Shown here piece after piece: positions 51,082 through 60,197 of a stretch of 64,000 bases of DNA; within the stretch, counting starts at the first letter, position 1, and each line of letters opens with the position of its first letter. The stretch is from Amycolatopsis sp. 2-15 (GTDB lineage: Bacteria; Actinomycetota; Actinomycetes; Mycobacteriales; Pseudonocardiaceae), in NCBI RefSeq assembly GCF_030285625.1, contig NZ_CP127294.1, positions 6,914,001-6,978,000 of the forward strand, read 5' to 3'. Both the position numbers and the translations under genes were made by a program. A model generated the notes under the pieces. It saw only the letters and a list, made by a program, of their open reading frames with translations. It was not told where the DNA came from and did no database searches.

Positions 51082-52437
51082 TCAGCCCTGGCGCGCCACC
51101 GATCCCGGCAGCGGCTTGCGCGCGGTCTCCCGCATGAAGAACACGCAAATTCCGCCGATCACGCCGGCGATCATCAGGTAGTACGCGGGCCAGTTGAGGT
51201 CTCCGGTACCCGAGACGAGCGCGCTCATCACCGTCGCCGTGGTGCCGCCGAACAGCGACACCGAAAGGTTGAACGCGATCGACAACCCGCCGGCGCGGAC
51301 GTTCGTGGGGAACAGCGCCGGCAGCGTCGAGGGCAGGATCGCCGAGAACAGCACCAGCACGAGCCCCATCACCAGCAGGCCGAAGAACGTCGAGGTGTTG
51401 CCACCCGCGCGGACCAGCAGCACGGCGGGCAGCGACAACACCACGAGCCCGAGGCAGCCCGCCAGGATCACCGGCCGCCGGCCCACCTTGTCCGACAGCC
51501 GGCCGACGAACGTGATCACCACCATCAGCAGCACGAGCACCACGATCTGCAGGATCTCCGACGCCGTCTTGCCGACGCCGGTGTGCTGCTCCGGCAGCGT
51601 TTCCGTGAGGTAGGTCGGCATGTAGCTGGTGAGCATGTAGTTCGCGACGTTCCACGTCAGCACGAGCCCGGCGCACAGCAGCATCGCGGGCCAGTACTTC
51701 GTGAACACCGCGCGCAGCTCGCCGCCCAGCGACTGGACGCGCTCGTTCTGCTTCTCGTTCTCCTGCAGCTGCGCGAACGCGGGCGACTCCTCCAGCCGCC
51801 GCCGCAAGTAGAGCCCGACCGCGCCGAGCGGAAGTGCGAGCAGGAACGGGATGCGCCAGCCCCACGTCAGCAGCGCCTGGTCGGACAGCACCGCGCTGAG
51901 CACGGTGGCGATCGTGGCGCCGAACGCGTACCCGGTCAGCGTGCCGAACTCCAGCCAGCTGCCGAAGAACCCGCGCCGGCGGTCCGGCGCATACTCGGCG
52001 ATGAACGTCATGGCGTTGCCGTACTCGCCGCCGGTCGAGATGCCCTGCACCAGCCGCGCGAGCAGCACCAGCAGCGGCGCGGCGAGGCCGATGGCGCCGT
52101 AGCTCGGGATCACGCCGAGGGCGAACGTGCCCAGCGCCATGAGGATCACCGTGAGCGACAGGACCTTTTTCCGCCCGATCCGATCACCCAGCGGCCCGAA
52201 GATCAGCCCGCCGAACGGCCGGATCAGGAACGAGACCGCGAACACGCCGAACGTCGCGATCTGCCCGGCCGAGGCCGGCAGGTCCGTGAAGAACACCTTC
52301 TGGATGGTCGTCGCCAGGTACCCGTAGACGCCGAAGTCGTACCACTCGGTGATGTTGCCGATCGCGGCCGCGCCGACCGCCCGGTTGATCACCGCGGGCT
52401 CGACGACCTGAACGTCGCCGGCCTTCCCCTCCACCAT
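51082..52437 (-). CDS. MFS transporter, MHS family (ProP-like)
   Basis: A 451-residue, 12-helix symporter. GNITEWYDFGVYGYLA, GPLGDRIGRKKVL, VQGISTGGEYGNAMTFIAEYAP and WRIPFLLALPLGAVGLYLRRRLEESPAF match ProP-type osmoprotectant or organic-acid importers more closely than the paralogue at 24041. The start at 52437 has GGAAGGTGG upstream; the longer frame in front is non-coding. Monocistronic. Confidence 0.85.
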   Translation of the reverse strand: MVEGKAGDVQVVEPAVINRAVGAAAIGNITEWYDFGVYGYLATTIQKVFFTDLPASAGQIATFGVFAVSFLIRPFGGLIFGPLGDRIGRKKVLSLTVILMALGTFALGVIPSYGAIGLAAPLLVLLARLVQGISTGGEYGNAMTFIAEYAPDRRRGFFGSWLEFGTLTGYAFGATIATVLSAVLSDQALLTWGWRIPFLLALPLGAVGLYLRRRLEESPAFAQLQENEKQNERVQSLGGELRAVFTKYWPAMLLCAGLVLTWNVANYMLTSYMPTYLTETLPEQHTGVGKTASEILQIVVLVLLMVVITFVGRLSDKVGRRPVILAGCLGLVVLSLPAVLLVRAGGNTSTFFGLLVMGLVLVLFSAILPSTLPALFPTNVRAGGLSIAFNLSVSLFGGTTATVMSALVSGTGDLNWPAYYLMIAGVIGGICVFFMRETARKPLPGSVARQG

Positions 52438-52716
52438 GAATCCACCTTCCGGCCGCGCGCCGTTCAGCGGCCGCGTACGAGTGTCTCCCGGATCGGCGAG
52501 GTCTGCCGGTTCACAGCGCGTTGCCCAGGTGAGACGCGGGTTTCCCACGGTTTCGCCCGACCGGCACGAAGCAACGAATGGCTCGACCACGGCCCGGAAA
52601 CCGGACGGATCGGACGTGTCGAGCTCGTGTCCGGTGTGGAGCGTCACCAGGTCCGAGCGGGCGCTGCCCACATCGAGGGTCGTCTCGACGGGACCCGCGG
52701 TCTTCGTCCGCGCTCA

Positions 52717-52989
52717 TCAGCCGCTAACGAGCCGCGCCGGACGGAGCCACTCCACGTGCAGGATCCAGCGCCCCTCGGACTCGCGCAGCCGGCCCGACGC
52801 GATCACCGGACGCAGGATGGCGGCCCGGGTCAGCGCGGTGGGGTCCGAGGGGAACTCGAGCGCGACGCAGTCCCCCGAGCCGTCCAGGGCGACGGCCAGG
52901 TCGAGCCGCCCGTCCTGCGCCGCGCGGACCTCGAGCACTCCTGTGACCACCACCCGCAGGCCGGCCCGGGAGCCGATCGTGCCGGTCAC
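52717..52989 (-). CDS. small hypothetical protein, beta-rich
   Basis: A 90-residue protein from a GTG start with GGAGGAG well placed upstream. Alternating hydrophobic residues in RVVVTGVLEVRAAQDGRLDLAVALDG and RWILHVEWLRPARLV suggest a small beta barrel, perhaps OB-like. No named family recognised. It is divergent from the molybdopterin oxidoreductase gene at 53196. Confidence 0.55.
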   Translation of the reverse strand: MTGTIGSRAGLRVVVTGVLEVRAAQDGRLDLAVALDGSGDCVALEFPSDPTALTRAAILRPVIASGRLRESEGRWILHVEWLRPARLVSG

Positions 52990-53195
52990 CCTTTCACTCC
53001 TCCCCGGCTACTTCCTTGTCCGCCAGGGTGCCCGGGCACCGAGCCCGGTCGCATCGGGGGGAGCCCGGGCGCGGGACCCCGGTCGTGCCCGGCCCGGTGG
53101 GCCGACGCGGGGGTTCCCCGACGCGAAGCGCGGGCCCGGGGAGAAACGCTGCGTCGCAGGGAGCTCGGAGCAGCCGGGCACGGGAGGTGCACCTG

Positions 53196-53798
53196 ATGGC
53201 GTTCACCCGCAACTTCCACGGCAAGCGCCGCGCCGAAGCCGACCCGGCGCGCGTGCCGCCGGGGCAGTACGTGACGCCGGGGTTCCCGGTGCTGTCCGCC
53301 GGGCCGACGCCGAAGGTGGTCGCCGGCGACTGGACGTTCACGGTGCGGGGCGCGGCGACGAGCCCGGTCACCTGGACGTGGGAGGCGATGCGCGCGCTGC
53401 CGGCCGAGTCGATCACCGTGGACATCCACTGCGTCACCAAGTGGTCGAAGCTGGACACCTCATGGACCGGTGTCTCTCTCGACATTCTCCTGGACAGCGT
53501 GGAAACCCGAGCCGGCTACGCGGTCGCGTTCAGCGAAGGCGGGTACACCACGAACCTGCCGATGGCCGACCTCACCGGCGGCAAGGCCTGGCTGGTCCAC
53601 GAGTTCGGCGGGGCGCCGCTGGAGCCCGAGCACGGCGGCCCGGTGCGGTTGCTCGTGCCCCACCTCTACTTCTGGAAGAGCGCAAAGTGGGTGCGGGGCC
53701 TCGAGCTGCGCGAGCAGAACGAACCCGGCTTCTGGGAGCGCTACGGCTACCACGACTACGGAGACCCATGGCGGGAACAGCGCTACGCGGGCGACTGA
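53196..53798 (+). CDS. molybdopterin-dependent oxidoreductase (sulfite oxidase/YedY fold)
   Basis: A 200-residue catalytic subunit of the sulfite oxidase fold. The Mo-coordinating Cys is in VDIHCVTKWSK (about residue 77). DWTFTVRGAATSPVTWTWEAMRALP precedes it and LLVPHLYFWKSAKWVRGLEL (about 152-171) is the closing conserved segment. There is no Tat signal, unlike MsrP, so it is probably cytoplasmic. GGGAGG is before the ATG. The next gene, a flavin/NAD(P) reductase, overlaps it by 31 bases and should supply or accept electrons. Confidence 0.85.
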   Translation: MAFTRNFHGKRRAEADPARVPPGQYVTPGFPVLSAGPTPKVVAGDWTFTVRGAATSPVTWTWEAMRALPAESITVDIHCVTKWSKLDTSWTGVSLDILLDSVETRAGYAVAFSEGGYTTNLPMADLTGGKAWLVHEFGGAPLEPEHGGPVRLLVPHLYFWKSAKWVRGLELREQNEPGFWERYGYHDYGDPWREQRYAGD

Positions 53799-54520
53799 CC
53801 TGGCAGCAGGCGACGGTGACCGGCCTCGTCGCGGAGACCTCGAACACGCGCAGCATCGTCTTCGACCTGCCGGATTGGCCGGGCCACCGCGCGGGCCAGC
53901 ACGTCGACGTCCGCCTGACCGCCGAGGACGGCTACCAGGCCGAGCGCAGCTACTCGATCGCCTCGGCGCCCGAGGATCCCCACGTGGTGCTCACGGTCGA
54001 ACGACTCGACGACGGCGAGGTCTCGCCCTACCTCGTCGACGAGCTGCGGATCGGCGACGAGGTGGAGCTGCGCGGCCCCGTCGGCGGGCACTTCGTGTGG
54101 GAGTCCACGTGCGACAGTCCGGTGCTGCTCGTCGCGGGCGGCTCCGGCGTGGTGCCGTTCCGGTCGATGCTGCGCCACCACGCCGCCGCGGGCAGCACGG
54201 TGCCGATGCGGCTGCTGTATTCGGCGCGGTCCCGGGAAACCCTGATCTACGCCGACGAGTTCACCCGGCTCGGGGGACGCGGCGGCATCGACATCCGCGT
54301 CACACTCACTCGTGAAAACCCGGGCACCTGGCCGGGCGAGCGCGGGCGGATCGACCGGGACTTCCTCACACGGACCGGCCTCCCGCCCGCCGAGGAGCCG
54401 CTGGTCTACGTGTGCGGGCCGACCGCGTTCGTCGAGACCGTGGCGAACACGCTCGTCGACCTCGGCCACGGGCCCGGGCGGATCCGGACCGAACGCTTCG
54501 GCGGAACGGGGACACCATGA
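53768..54520 (+). CDS. ferredoxin reductase-type FAD/NAD(P) oxidoreductase
   Basis: A 250-residue FNR-fold reductase. FAD domain with ERSYSIASAPED (R-x-Y-S, about residues 58-69), then LRIGDEVELRGPVGGHFVW; NAD(P) domain with VLLVAGGSGVVPFRSML (about 117-133) and the late VYVCGPTAFVETV. There is no iron-sulfur domain, so the electron partner must be the oxidoreductase or a separate ferredoxin. Starts inside the preceding gene and overlaps the next by 4 bases: a tight three-gene operon. Confidence 0.85.
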   Translation: MAGTALRGRLTWQQATVTGLVAETSNTRSIVFDLPDWPGHRAGQHVDVRLTAEDGYQAERSYSIASAPEDPHVVLTVERLDDGEVSPYLVDELRIGDEVELRGPVGGHFVWESTCDSPVLLVAGGSGVVPFRSMLRHHAAAGSTVPMRLLYSARSRETLIYADEFTRLGGRGGIDIRVTLTRENPGTWPGERGRIDRDFLTRTGLPPAEEPLVYVCGPTAFVETVANTLVDLGHGPGRIRTERFGGTGTP

Positions 54521-54777
54521 CGACCTTCGACGGCAACGCCATCGCCGGCACGCTCAACGCGGTGTTCGGCGGCGAGATGACCACGGCCAGCGGAACCTGC
54601 GCGTCCTGCGGCGCCACGGAACTCCTGGCGCAGCTGCGGGTCTACCGCGACGCGCCGGGTGTGGTGGCCCGCTGCGAGCACTGCGACGCGATCCTGATGG
54701 TCATCGTGGAGAAACGCGGCATCGCCTGCGTGGACGTGTCGGGCTTCGCGGCGCTGGAGGAGCCCACTCAGCTCTGA
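54517..54777 (+). CDS. DUF6510 family zinc-ribbon protein
   Basis: An 86-residue protein with two C-x-x-C pairs (CASCG at about residues 28-32 and CEHCD at about 52-56) and a beta-hairpin between them, a zinc-ribbon of the DUF6510 family that accompanies the oxidoreductase-reductase pair in actinobacteria. Its role is unknown; maturation or electron transfer is plausible. ATGA overlap with the reductase stop. It converges on the LAL regulator gene, overlapping it by 10 bases at the 3' ends. Confidence 0.8.
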   Translation: MTTFDGNAIAGTLNAVFGGEMTTASGTCASCGATELLAQLRVYRDAPGVVARCEHCDAILMVIVEKRGIACVDVSGFAALEEPTQL

Positions 54778-57467
54778 AGCCCGCGCCGGGACGTCACGTT
54801 GAGCTTGTCGTAGATCCGGCCCAGGTGCCATTCCACCGTGCGGGGGCTGAGGAACAGCCGCGCGCCGATCTCCGCATTGGACAGTCCCTCGCGCACCATC
54901 CGCACGATCTGGGCCTCCTGAGCGGTGAGCTCCGTTCCGGTCTCGACGGAACGCTTGCGCGCGGTCCCGCCGGTCGCGCGCAGCTCGCGCCCCGCGCGTT
55001 CGGTGAACGCCTCCATGCCCATCTCGGTGAACATGTCGTGGGCGGTGCGCAGTTGTTCGCGCGCGTCCGCCCGGCGGCGCCGGCGGCGCAGCCATTCCCC
55101 GTAGAGCAGGCGCGCCCGCGCGCACTCACCCCGGATGCGGGTGCGCGAAAGGCGTTCCACGGCCTCGCGGTAAGCGCTCTCGGCGTCTTCGCCGCTGGCC
55201 AGCAACGCGCGTGAGCGGGCTTCGACGCCCAGCGCCCAGTCGGTGCCGCTGGCGCGCGTGGTCTCCACGAGCTTGGCGAACGCGTCCTCGGCCGCCGCGG
55301 TTTCGCCGAGGCGGGTGGCGGCTTCGATCAGCTCCACCAGCGCGAGCCACGGCTCCACGCCCATCACCGGCGGCCGCTGCCGCGCGGCTTCGCTCGACGT
55401 CAGCGCTTCCGCGTAATAGCCGAGGCTGTTGCACAGCACCGCCCGGGCCGAGCCGACGATCAGCAGCCCGAACCCTTCCCCGCGCCGCACTGCTTCGGCT
55501 TCGGTGCGGGCGATCACGTCGCGCGCCTCGTCCTCACGGCCGCGCCACGCGGCCAGCAGCAGCGTCCCGTACGTCGCCGCCGGAATCCCGGTCGCCCGCG
55601 ACACCTCGGCGAGCTCGTCGCGCAGATGCGCCGCGGTGACCAGGTCGCCCGCGTAGACGTGGGCGCCGATGTGCGACGCGAGCGCGAGCGGCAACGTGTT
55701 GAGTGCGCCCTTGTCGCGCGCGAGCTGCAGGTGCCGCGCGGTGTCGAGGGTCTGCTCGTCCCACATGTTCCCGGCCATGATGTGGGCGAGCCACAGCCAG
55801 TGCAGTTCTTTCAGCGACAACTCAGGGTTGCGGAAGGCGCTCAGCGCCCGCCGCAGCACCGGCAGCGAGGGCGCGAAGCCGTCGGTGAAGCGGATCGCCA
55901 GGCCGTCCAGCAGCAGGTCGGCCGGACCGGGGGGTTGCGGCGACCGCGGTGCGGCGCGCGCGGCTTCGGCCACCTCGCGGAGGTCGGCGTCGGTCACGCC
56001 CGCGAACATCCCGGCCAGCAGGGCGTCGAGATAGGTCTCGCGGGCCAGCCGCACGTCCAGCCCCTCGAGTTGCCGGGCCGCGGCGAACAGCAGCGGCGGT
56101 GCTTCGCGGCCGCGGTTGACGGTCATCGAGATCCGGCCGCGCAGCAGGTCGGCCTGGGCTTTCTCGAGCCGGTCGAGCGGGCCAGCCTCGGCGATCGACA
56201 GCAGGCGCAGTGCTTCCTCCGGCGTCCCGGCGACGTGCGTGATGTGGGCCGCCTCCAGGGTGCGCTTGGCTCGGGTCCGGGGGTCCGCCGTCAATTCGGC
56301 CGCGCGTTCCAGCATCGCCGCGGCCGCCGCCATGCCGCCACGGGACTGTGCGCGGCACGCCGAGCGGCCGAGCTCCTCGGCCGCTTCTTCCGCGGGCGCT
56401 TCGGCGGCCTGCGCCGCGTGCCAGGCGCGGCGGTCCTGGTCGGTCTCGGGGTCGGTGACCTGCGCGAGCGCCCAGTGCGCCCGCCGCCGCTCGCTCGGGG
56501 CCGCGGCCTGGTAGATCGCCGAGCGCACGAGCGGGTGGTGGAAGCGCACGTGGGTGCCGATCTCGATCAACCCGGCCGCCAGGGCGGGTTCCGCGGCTTC
56601 GGAGCCGATGTCGAGTAGCCCGGCCGCGCGCCACAGCGTCACCGGGTCGCCCTGCGGTTCGAGGGCGGCGATCAGCAGCAAGCGGATGGCGTCGGCGTCG
56701 AGCCGGGCCAGCCGCGCCTGGTAGCGCTGCTCGATGCGGCGCGGGATCGTGGTCGCCCCGGCCAGGGAGAACCCCTCGGCCAGCTCCTTCGGGCTCAGCC
56801 CGCGCGAGAGCTCAACCAGCGCCAGCGGGTTGCCGCGGGTCTCGGCGACGATCCGGTCGCGCACGCGGTCGTCGGCCGGCAGGCGCAGCACGGAGTCGAG
56901 CAGGTCGCGGGCCGCCGCGTCGGGCAAGCCCTCGACCACGAGCTGCGCGACGCCCGTCAGCTCCGCGGTCGCGGCCGGTTCCCGCACGGCGAACACCAGC
57001 GCGACCGACTCGGCAACCAGCCGGCGGGCGACGAAGGCGAGAGCCTGCGCGGAAGCGCTGTCCAGCCACTGGGCGTCATCGATCACGCACAGCAACGGCC
57101 GGTCCCGCGCCGCTTCGGCCAGCAGACCCAGCACGGCCAGGCCGACCAGGAACCGGTCGGGCGCGGGGCCGGGGCTCAGGCCGAACGCGGTGCGCAGCGC
57201 CACCCGCTGCGGGTCCGGCAGGGCTTCGGCGCCGTCGAGCATCGGCGCGCACAGCTGGTGCAGGCCGGCGAACGCGAGCTCCATTTCGGACTGGACGCCC
57301 CCGGCGCGGGCGACGCGGATCCCTGCGGCCTGGCGGGCCAGGTGGTCCAGCAGCACGGTCTTGCCGACGCCTGCCTCGCCGCGCAGCACGAGCACCTGGC
57401 TCTTGCCGGCGCGGACGGAGTCCAGCAGCCGCTCGAGAGTCTCGCGTTCCGCGCGCCGGTCCAGCAC
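54768..57467 (-). CDS. LAL-type LuxR family ATP-binding regulator
   Basis: An 899-residue large ATP-binding LuxR regulator (MalT-like). The N-terminal AAA ATPase has Walker A GEAGVGKT (residues 30-37) and Walker B LLCVIDDAQWLD. A long helical TPR-like middle follows, and the last 65 residues are a LuxR HTH (LTAQEAQIVRMVREGLSNAEIGARLFLSPRTVEWHLGRIYDKL). GTG start at 57467. It is divergent from the next two LAL genes across a 200-base spacer. Confidence 0.88.
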   Translation of the reverse strand: MLDRRAERETLERLLDSVRAGKSQVLVLRGEAGVGKTVLLDHLARQAAGIRVARAGGVQSEMELAFAGLHQLCAPMLDGAEALPDPQRVALRTAFGLSPGPAPDRFLVGLAVLGLLAEAARDRPLLCVIDDAQWLDSASAQALAFVARRLVAESVALVFAVREPAATAELTGVAQLVVEGLPDAAARDLLDSVLRLPADDRVRDRIVAETRGNPLALVELSRGLSPKELAEGFSLAGATTIPRRIEQRYQARLARLDADAIRLLLIAALEPQGDPVTLWRAAGLLDIGSEAAEPALAAGLIEIGTHVRFHHPLVRSAIYQAAAPSERRRAHWALAQVTDPETDQDRRAWHAAQAAEAPAEEAAEELGRSACRAQSRGGMAAAAAMLERAAELTADPRTRAKRTLEAAHITHVAGTPEEALRLLSIAEAGPLDRLEKAQADLLRGRISMTVNRGREAPPLLFAAARQLEGLDVRLARETYLDALLAGMFAGVTDADLREVAEAARAAPRSPQPPGPADLLLDGLAIRFTDGFAPSLPVLRRALSAFRNPELSLKELHWLWLAHIMAGNMWDEQTLDTARHLQLARDKGALNTLPLALASHIGAHVYAGDLVTAAHLRDELAEVSRATGIPAATYGTLLLAAWRGREDEARDVIARTEAEAVRRGEGFGLLIVGSARAVLCNSLGYYAEALTSSEAARQRPPVMGVEPWLALVELIEAATRLGETAAAEDAFAKLVETTRASGTDWALGVEARSRALLASGEDAESAYREAVERLSRTRIRGECARARLLYGEWLRRRRRRADAREQLRTAHDMFTEMGMEAFTERAGRELRATGGTARKRSVETGTELTAQEAQIVRMVREGLSNAEIGARLFLSPRTVEWHLGRIYDKLNVTSRRGLQS

Positions 57468-57668
57468 TCACCCACCTGCCCGTGTGCTCGCTCTTCCCTT
57501 CCGGTCACGGCGACCAGCGGGCGTCCGCAGGATATCCCGATCAACGACCAGCGCCGGGTACACAGCGTTCACCGGTGCCGCCGATTCGCCCGAGTTCGCC
57601 CGGGTCCGGGGGTCGGGCCCGGGGCGGCCCGGGTTCGAAGCGGCCGGGGACCCGCGAGCGTCGACGCC

Positions 57669-60197
57669 GTGCCCGACCCGAACCCGGCCAATGCCGTAAC
57701 CGACGTCACTCTGCACGGCCGTGCCGCCGAAGTCCACCTGCTCGACCAGCTCGTGCGGGACGGCCGCGGCGCGCTCGTGCTGCGGGGCGCCCCGGGCGTC
57801 GGGAAGACGGCGTTGCTGCGGCACGTCGTCGCGCGAGCGCGCGGGTATCGGGTGGTCCACGTGCGCTCGTCCGAGACGCGGCCGTACGCGGCTCTGCGGC
57901 AGCTGTGCACCGAGCTCGGCGGGGTGTTCGAGCAGCTGTTGCCCCACCAGGCGCGGGCGCTGCGCGCGGTCACAGAGGACTCCGATCCGTTCCTGGTCGG
58001 GGTGGCCACGACGGTCCTCGTGTCGGCGGCGGCGCCGGTGCTGTGTGTGGTCGACGACGTCCAGGGGCTGGACGAGCCGTCGGTGCGCGCTCTGTCATTC
58101 GTGGCGCGGCGGTTGCCGGAGCGACGGGTCGTGCTGCTGTTCGCGGAGCGCGCCGGGGCCGGTGTGCTGGCGGACTTGCCTGAGCTGGTGGTGCCCGAGT
58201 TGTGCCGGGCCGGCGCTCGCGCGTTGGTCGAGTCGCTGGTCGCGGAGCCGGTGGACGAGGACGTGGTCGACCGGTTCGTCGCGGAGACGCGGGGGAATCC
58301 GCGGGCGATCCGGTCGGCCGTGCACGCTCTTGCGCCGGCGGGTGGGTTCGGGCTGGCCGACGGGAACCCGGACGCCGATTCCCGGGAGCGGGTGCTGCGC
58401 CTCGGCTCGGCGAGCCGCACGCTGCTGCTGGCCGCCGCCGCGGACCCGACCGGTGATGTCGCGCTGCTGTGGCGGGCCGCCACGCGGCTGGGAATTCCGA
58501 CCGTCGCGCCGGACGGGTTGCTCACGGTCGGCGAGTGGGTCACGTTCACCGACCCGGCGGTGCGCGGCTGGGTTTATCACGGGGCCACGCCTTCGGAGCG
58601 GCGCACGGTCCACCGGGCGCTGGCCGACGCGTCGACCTCGGCCGACCGGCGGGCCTGGCACCACGCCCGCTCGGTGGCGGGCCCGGATCCGGCAGCAGCC
58701 GGCGGCCTGGTCGCGCAGGTGTCCTCGGCTCGGCAGCGAGGCGGACCCAGTGCGGCGGCAGCGTTCCTGCGGGTGGCCGCCGCGCTCACCGCCGACCCGG
58801 CGCTGCGCGCCGAACGTGTGTTGGCCGCGGCGGCCGCCGAACTCGACGCCGGGCAGCCCGGCCGCGCCTTGCGGCTGCTGGACGCGATGACCGGCCCGCT
58901 CGAACCGGCACAGCGGGTTGAGGCCGCTCGCCTGCGAGCCTGGCTCACGTTCACCTCGACCCGCACGCCCGCCGCCGCGGAAGCACTGCTGCGCGCGACC
59001 CACCAGGCCGCGGCATTCGGCCCGCCCGGCCAAGCGGGCCTCGACGCACTCGGTGCCGCCGTCCTCACCGGCGTCGATTTCGCCCCGGGATCAGCGAGTC
59101 CCTGTGACGGGCTCGCGGCCGGGCTGATGCTGCGCGGCGCCGACGGTTTCGGCGCCGCGGTCGGGCCGCTGACGGCGGCTCTCGAAACGGCTCGGCCGTC
59201 GTGGCTCGCGGGGCTCGTCGCCGCTGAACTGTGGGACGACCAGGCGTGGCACCGGGCGGTGAGCGGCGCGGCTGATCCTGGTGCCCTGCCGGATGTCTTG
59301 ACCGGACGGGCACTGTTTTCGATCCATACCGGCAATCTCACCGGCGCGGCCGCGCTGGACGACGAGGCTCGCACGATGAGCGCGAAGCTGGGCCAGGCAC
59401 CGTTGTCGCACGCCACCCCGCTGGTCGCGGCCTGGCGTGGTCAGGAGTTCATCGGCCCCGCCGGTCACGGACTCGCCCGCACCTGCGTCGAGCTGGCCAC
59501 CGCGGTGGCGGGCAACGCCGTCGGCGACCACTCACGGGCGCTCGCCGCGGCCCAGCGTGTCGTCGAGCGCGACGAAGTGGCGACGGCGGGCTGGGCGCTG
59601 GTCGAGCTGGTCGAAGCCGCCGCGGGCGCGGGCCGGCTCGGCGTCGCGGACAACGCGCTCCAGATGCTCGTCGACCGCACCGACCGATGCGGGACGGACT
59701 GGGCACTGGGTGCCCAAGCCCGTTCGCGTGCGCTGCTGGCCGAGGGCCCCGAAGCCGGACTCCTGTTCCGCGAAGCGATCGAACGCCTGGCACGGACGAA
59801 GATCCGGACGCTCCTGGCCCGCACCCGGCTCGGTCACGGGGAATGGCTGCGCCGGCAAGGGCGCGACGACGAGGCTGCTGGCCCCTTGCGCGCCGCGTAC
59901 GGTGAGTTCCTTCGCATGGGAGCCACAGCCTTCGCGGACCGCGCGCAGCTCGCGATCGGCGAACCCGAGACCCCTGCAACCACCACCCCGGCGCTGACCC
60001 CGCAGGAAAACCGGATCGCCGCGCTCGCTCGCGACGGCCTCACCAACTCGGAGATCGGCGCCGCGCTGTCGATCAGCCCCCGCACGGTCGAATACCACCT
60101 GCGCAAGGTCTTCGCGAAGCTGCGCATCACATCACGAGCCGAGCTGCACGTGGCCTTCGCCGAGCACCGGCCCGGAACCGAGGACGCGCCACGATGA
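57669..60197 (+). CDS. LAL-type LuxR family ATP-binding regulator
   Basis: An 842-residue LAL protein. Walker A GAPGVGKT (about residues 40-47), a Walker B-like VLCVVDDVQGLD (Gly replaces the usual Trp), TPR-like helices, and a C-terminal LuxR HTH (LTPQENRIAALARDGLTNSEIGAALSISPRTVEYHLRKVFAKL). The GTG at 57669 is the best start in a long open frame; the first 137 codons before it run opposite the other LAL gene. The stop overlaps the ATG of the next LAL gene by 4 bases, so the pair is co-translated and may form heteromers. Confidence 0.85.
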   Translation: MPDPNPANAVTDVTLHGRAAEVHLLDQLVRDGRGALVLRGAPGVGKTALLRHVVARARGYRVVHVRSSETRPYAALRQLCTELGGVFEQLLPHQARALRAVTEDSDPFLVGVATTVLVSAAAPVLCVVDDVQGLDEPSVRALSFVARRLPERRVVLLFAERAGAGVLADLPELVVPELCRAGARALVESLVAEPVDEDVVDRFVAETRGNPRAIRSAVHALAPAGGFGLADGNPDADSRERVLRLGSASRTLLLAAAADPTGDVALLWRAATRLGIPTVAPDGLLTVGEWVTFTDPAVRGWVYHGATPSERRTVHRALADASTSADRRAWHHARSVAGPDPAAAGGLVAQVSSARQRGGPSAAAAFLRVAAALTADPALRAERVLAAAAAELDAGQPGRALRLLDAMTGPLEPAQRVEAARLRAWLTFTSTRTPAAAEALLRATHQAAAFGPPGQAGLDALGAAVLTGVDFAPGSASPCDGLAAGLMLRGADGFGAAVGPLTAALETARPSWLAGLVAAELWDDQAWHRAVSGAADPGALPDVLTGRALFSIHTGNLTGAAALDDEARTMSAKLGQAPLSHATPLVAAWRGQEFIGPAGHGLARTCVELATAVAGNAVGDHSRALAAAQRVVERDEVATAGWALVELVEAAAGAGRLGVADNALQMLVDRTDRCGTDWALGAQARSRALLAEGPEAGLLFREAIERLARTKIRTLLARTRLGHGEWLRRQGRDDEAAGPLRAAYGEFLRMGATAFADRAQLAIGEPETPATTTPALTPQENRIAALARDGLTNSEIGAALSISPRTVEYHLRKVFAKLRITSRAELHVAFAEHRPGTEDAPR

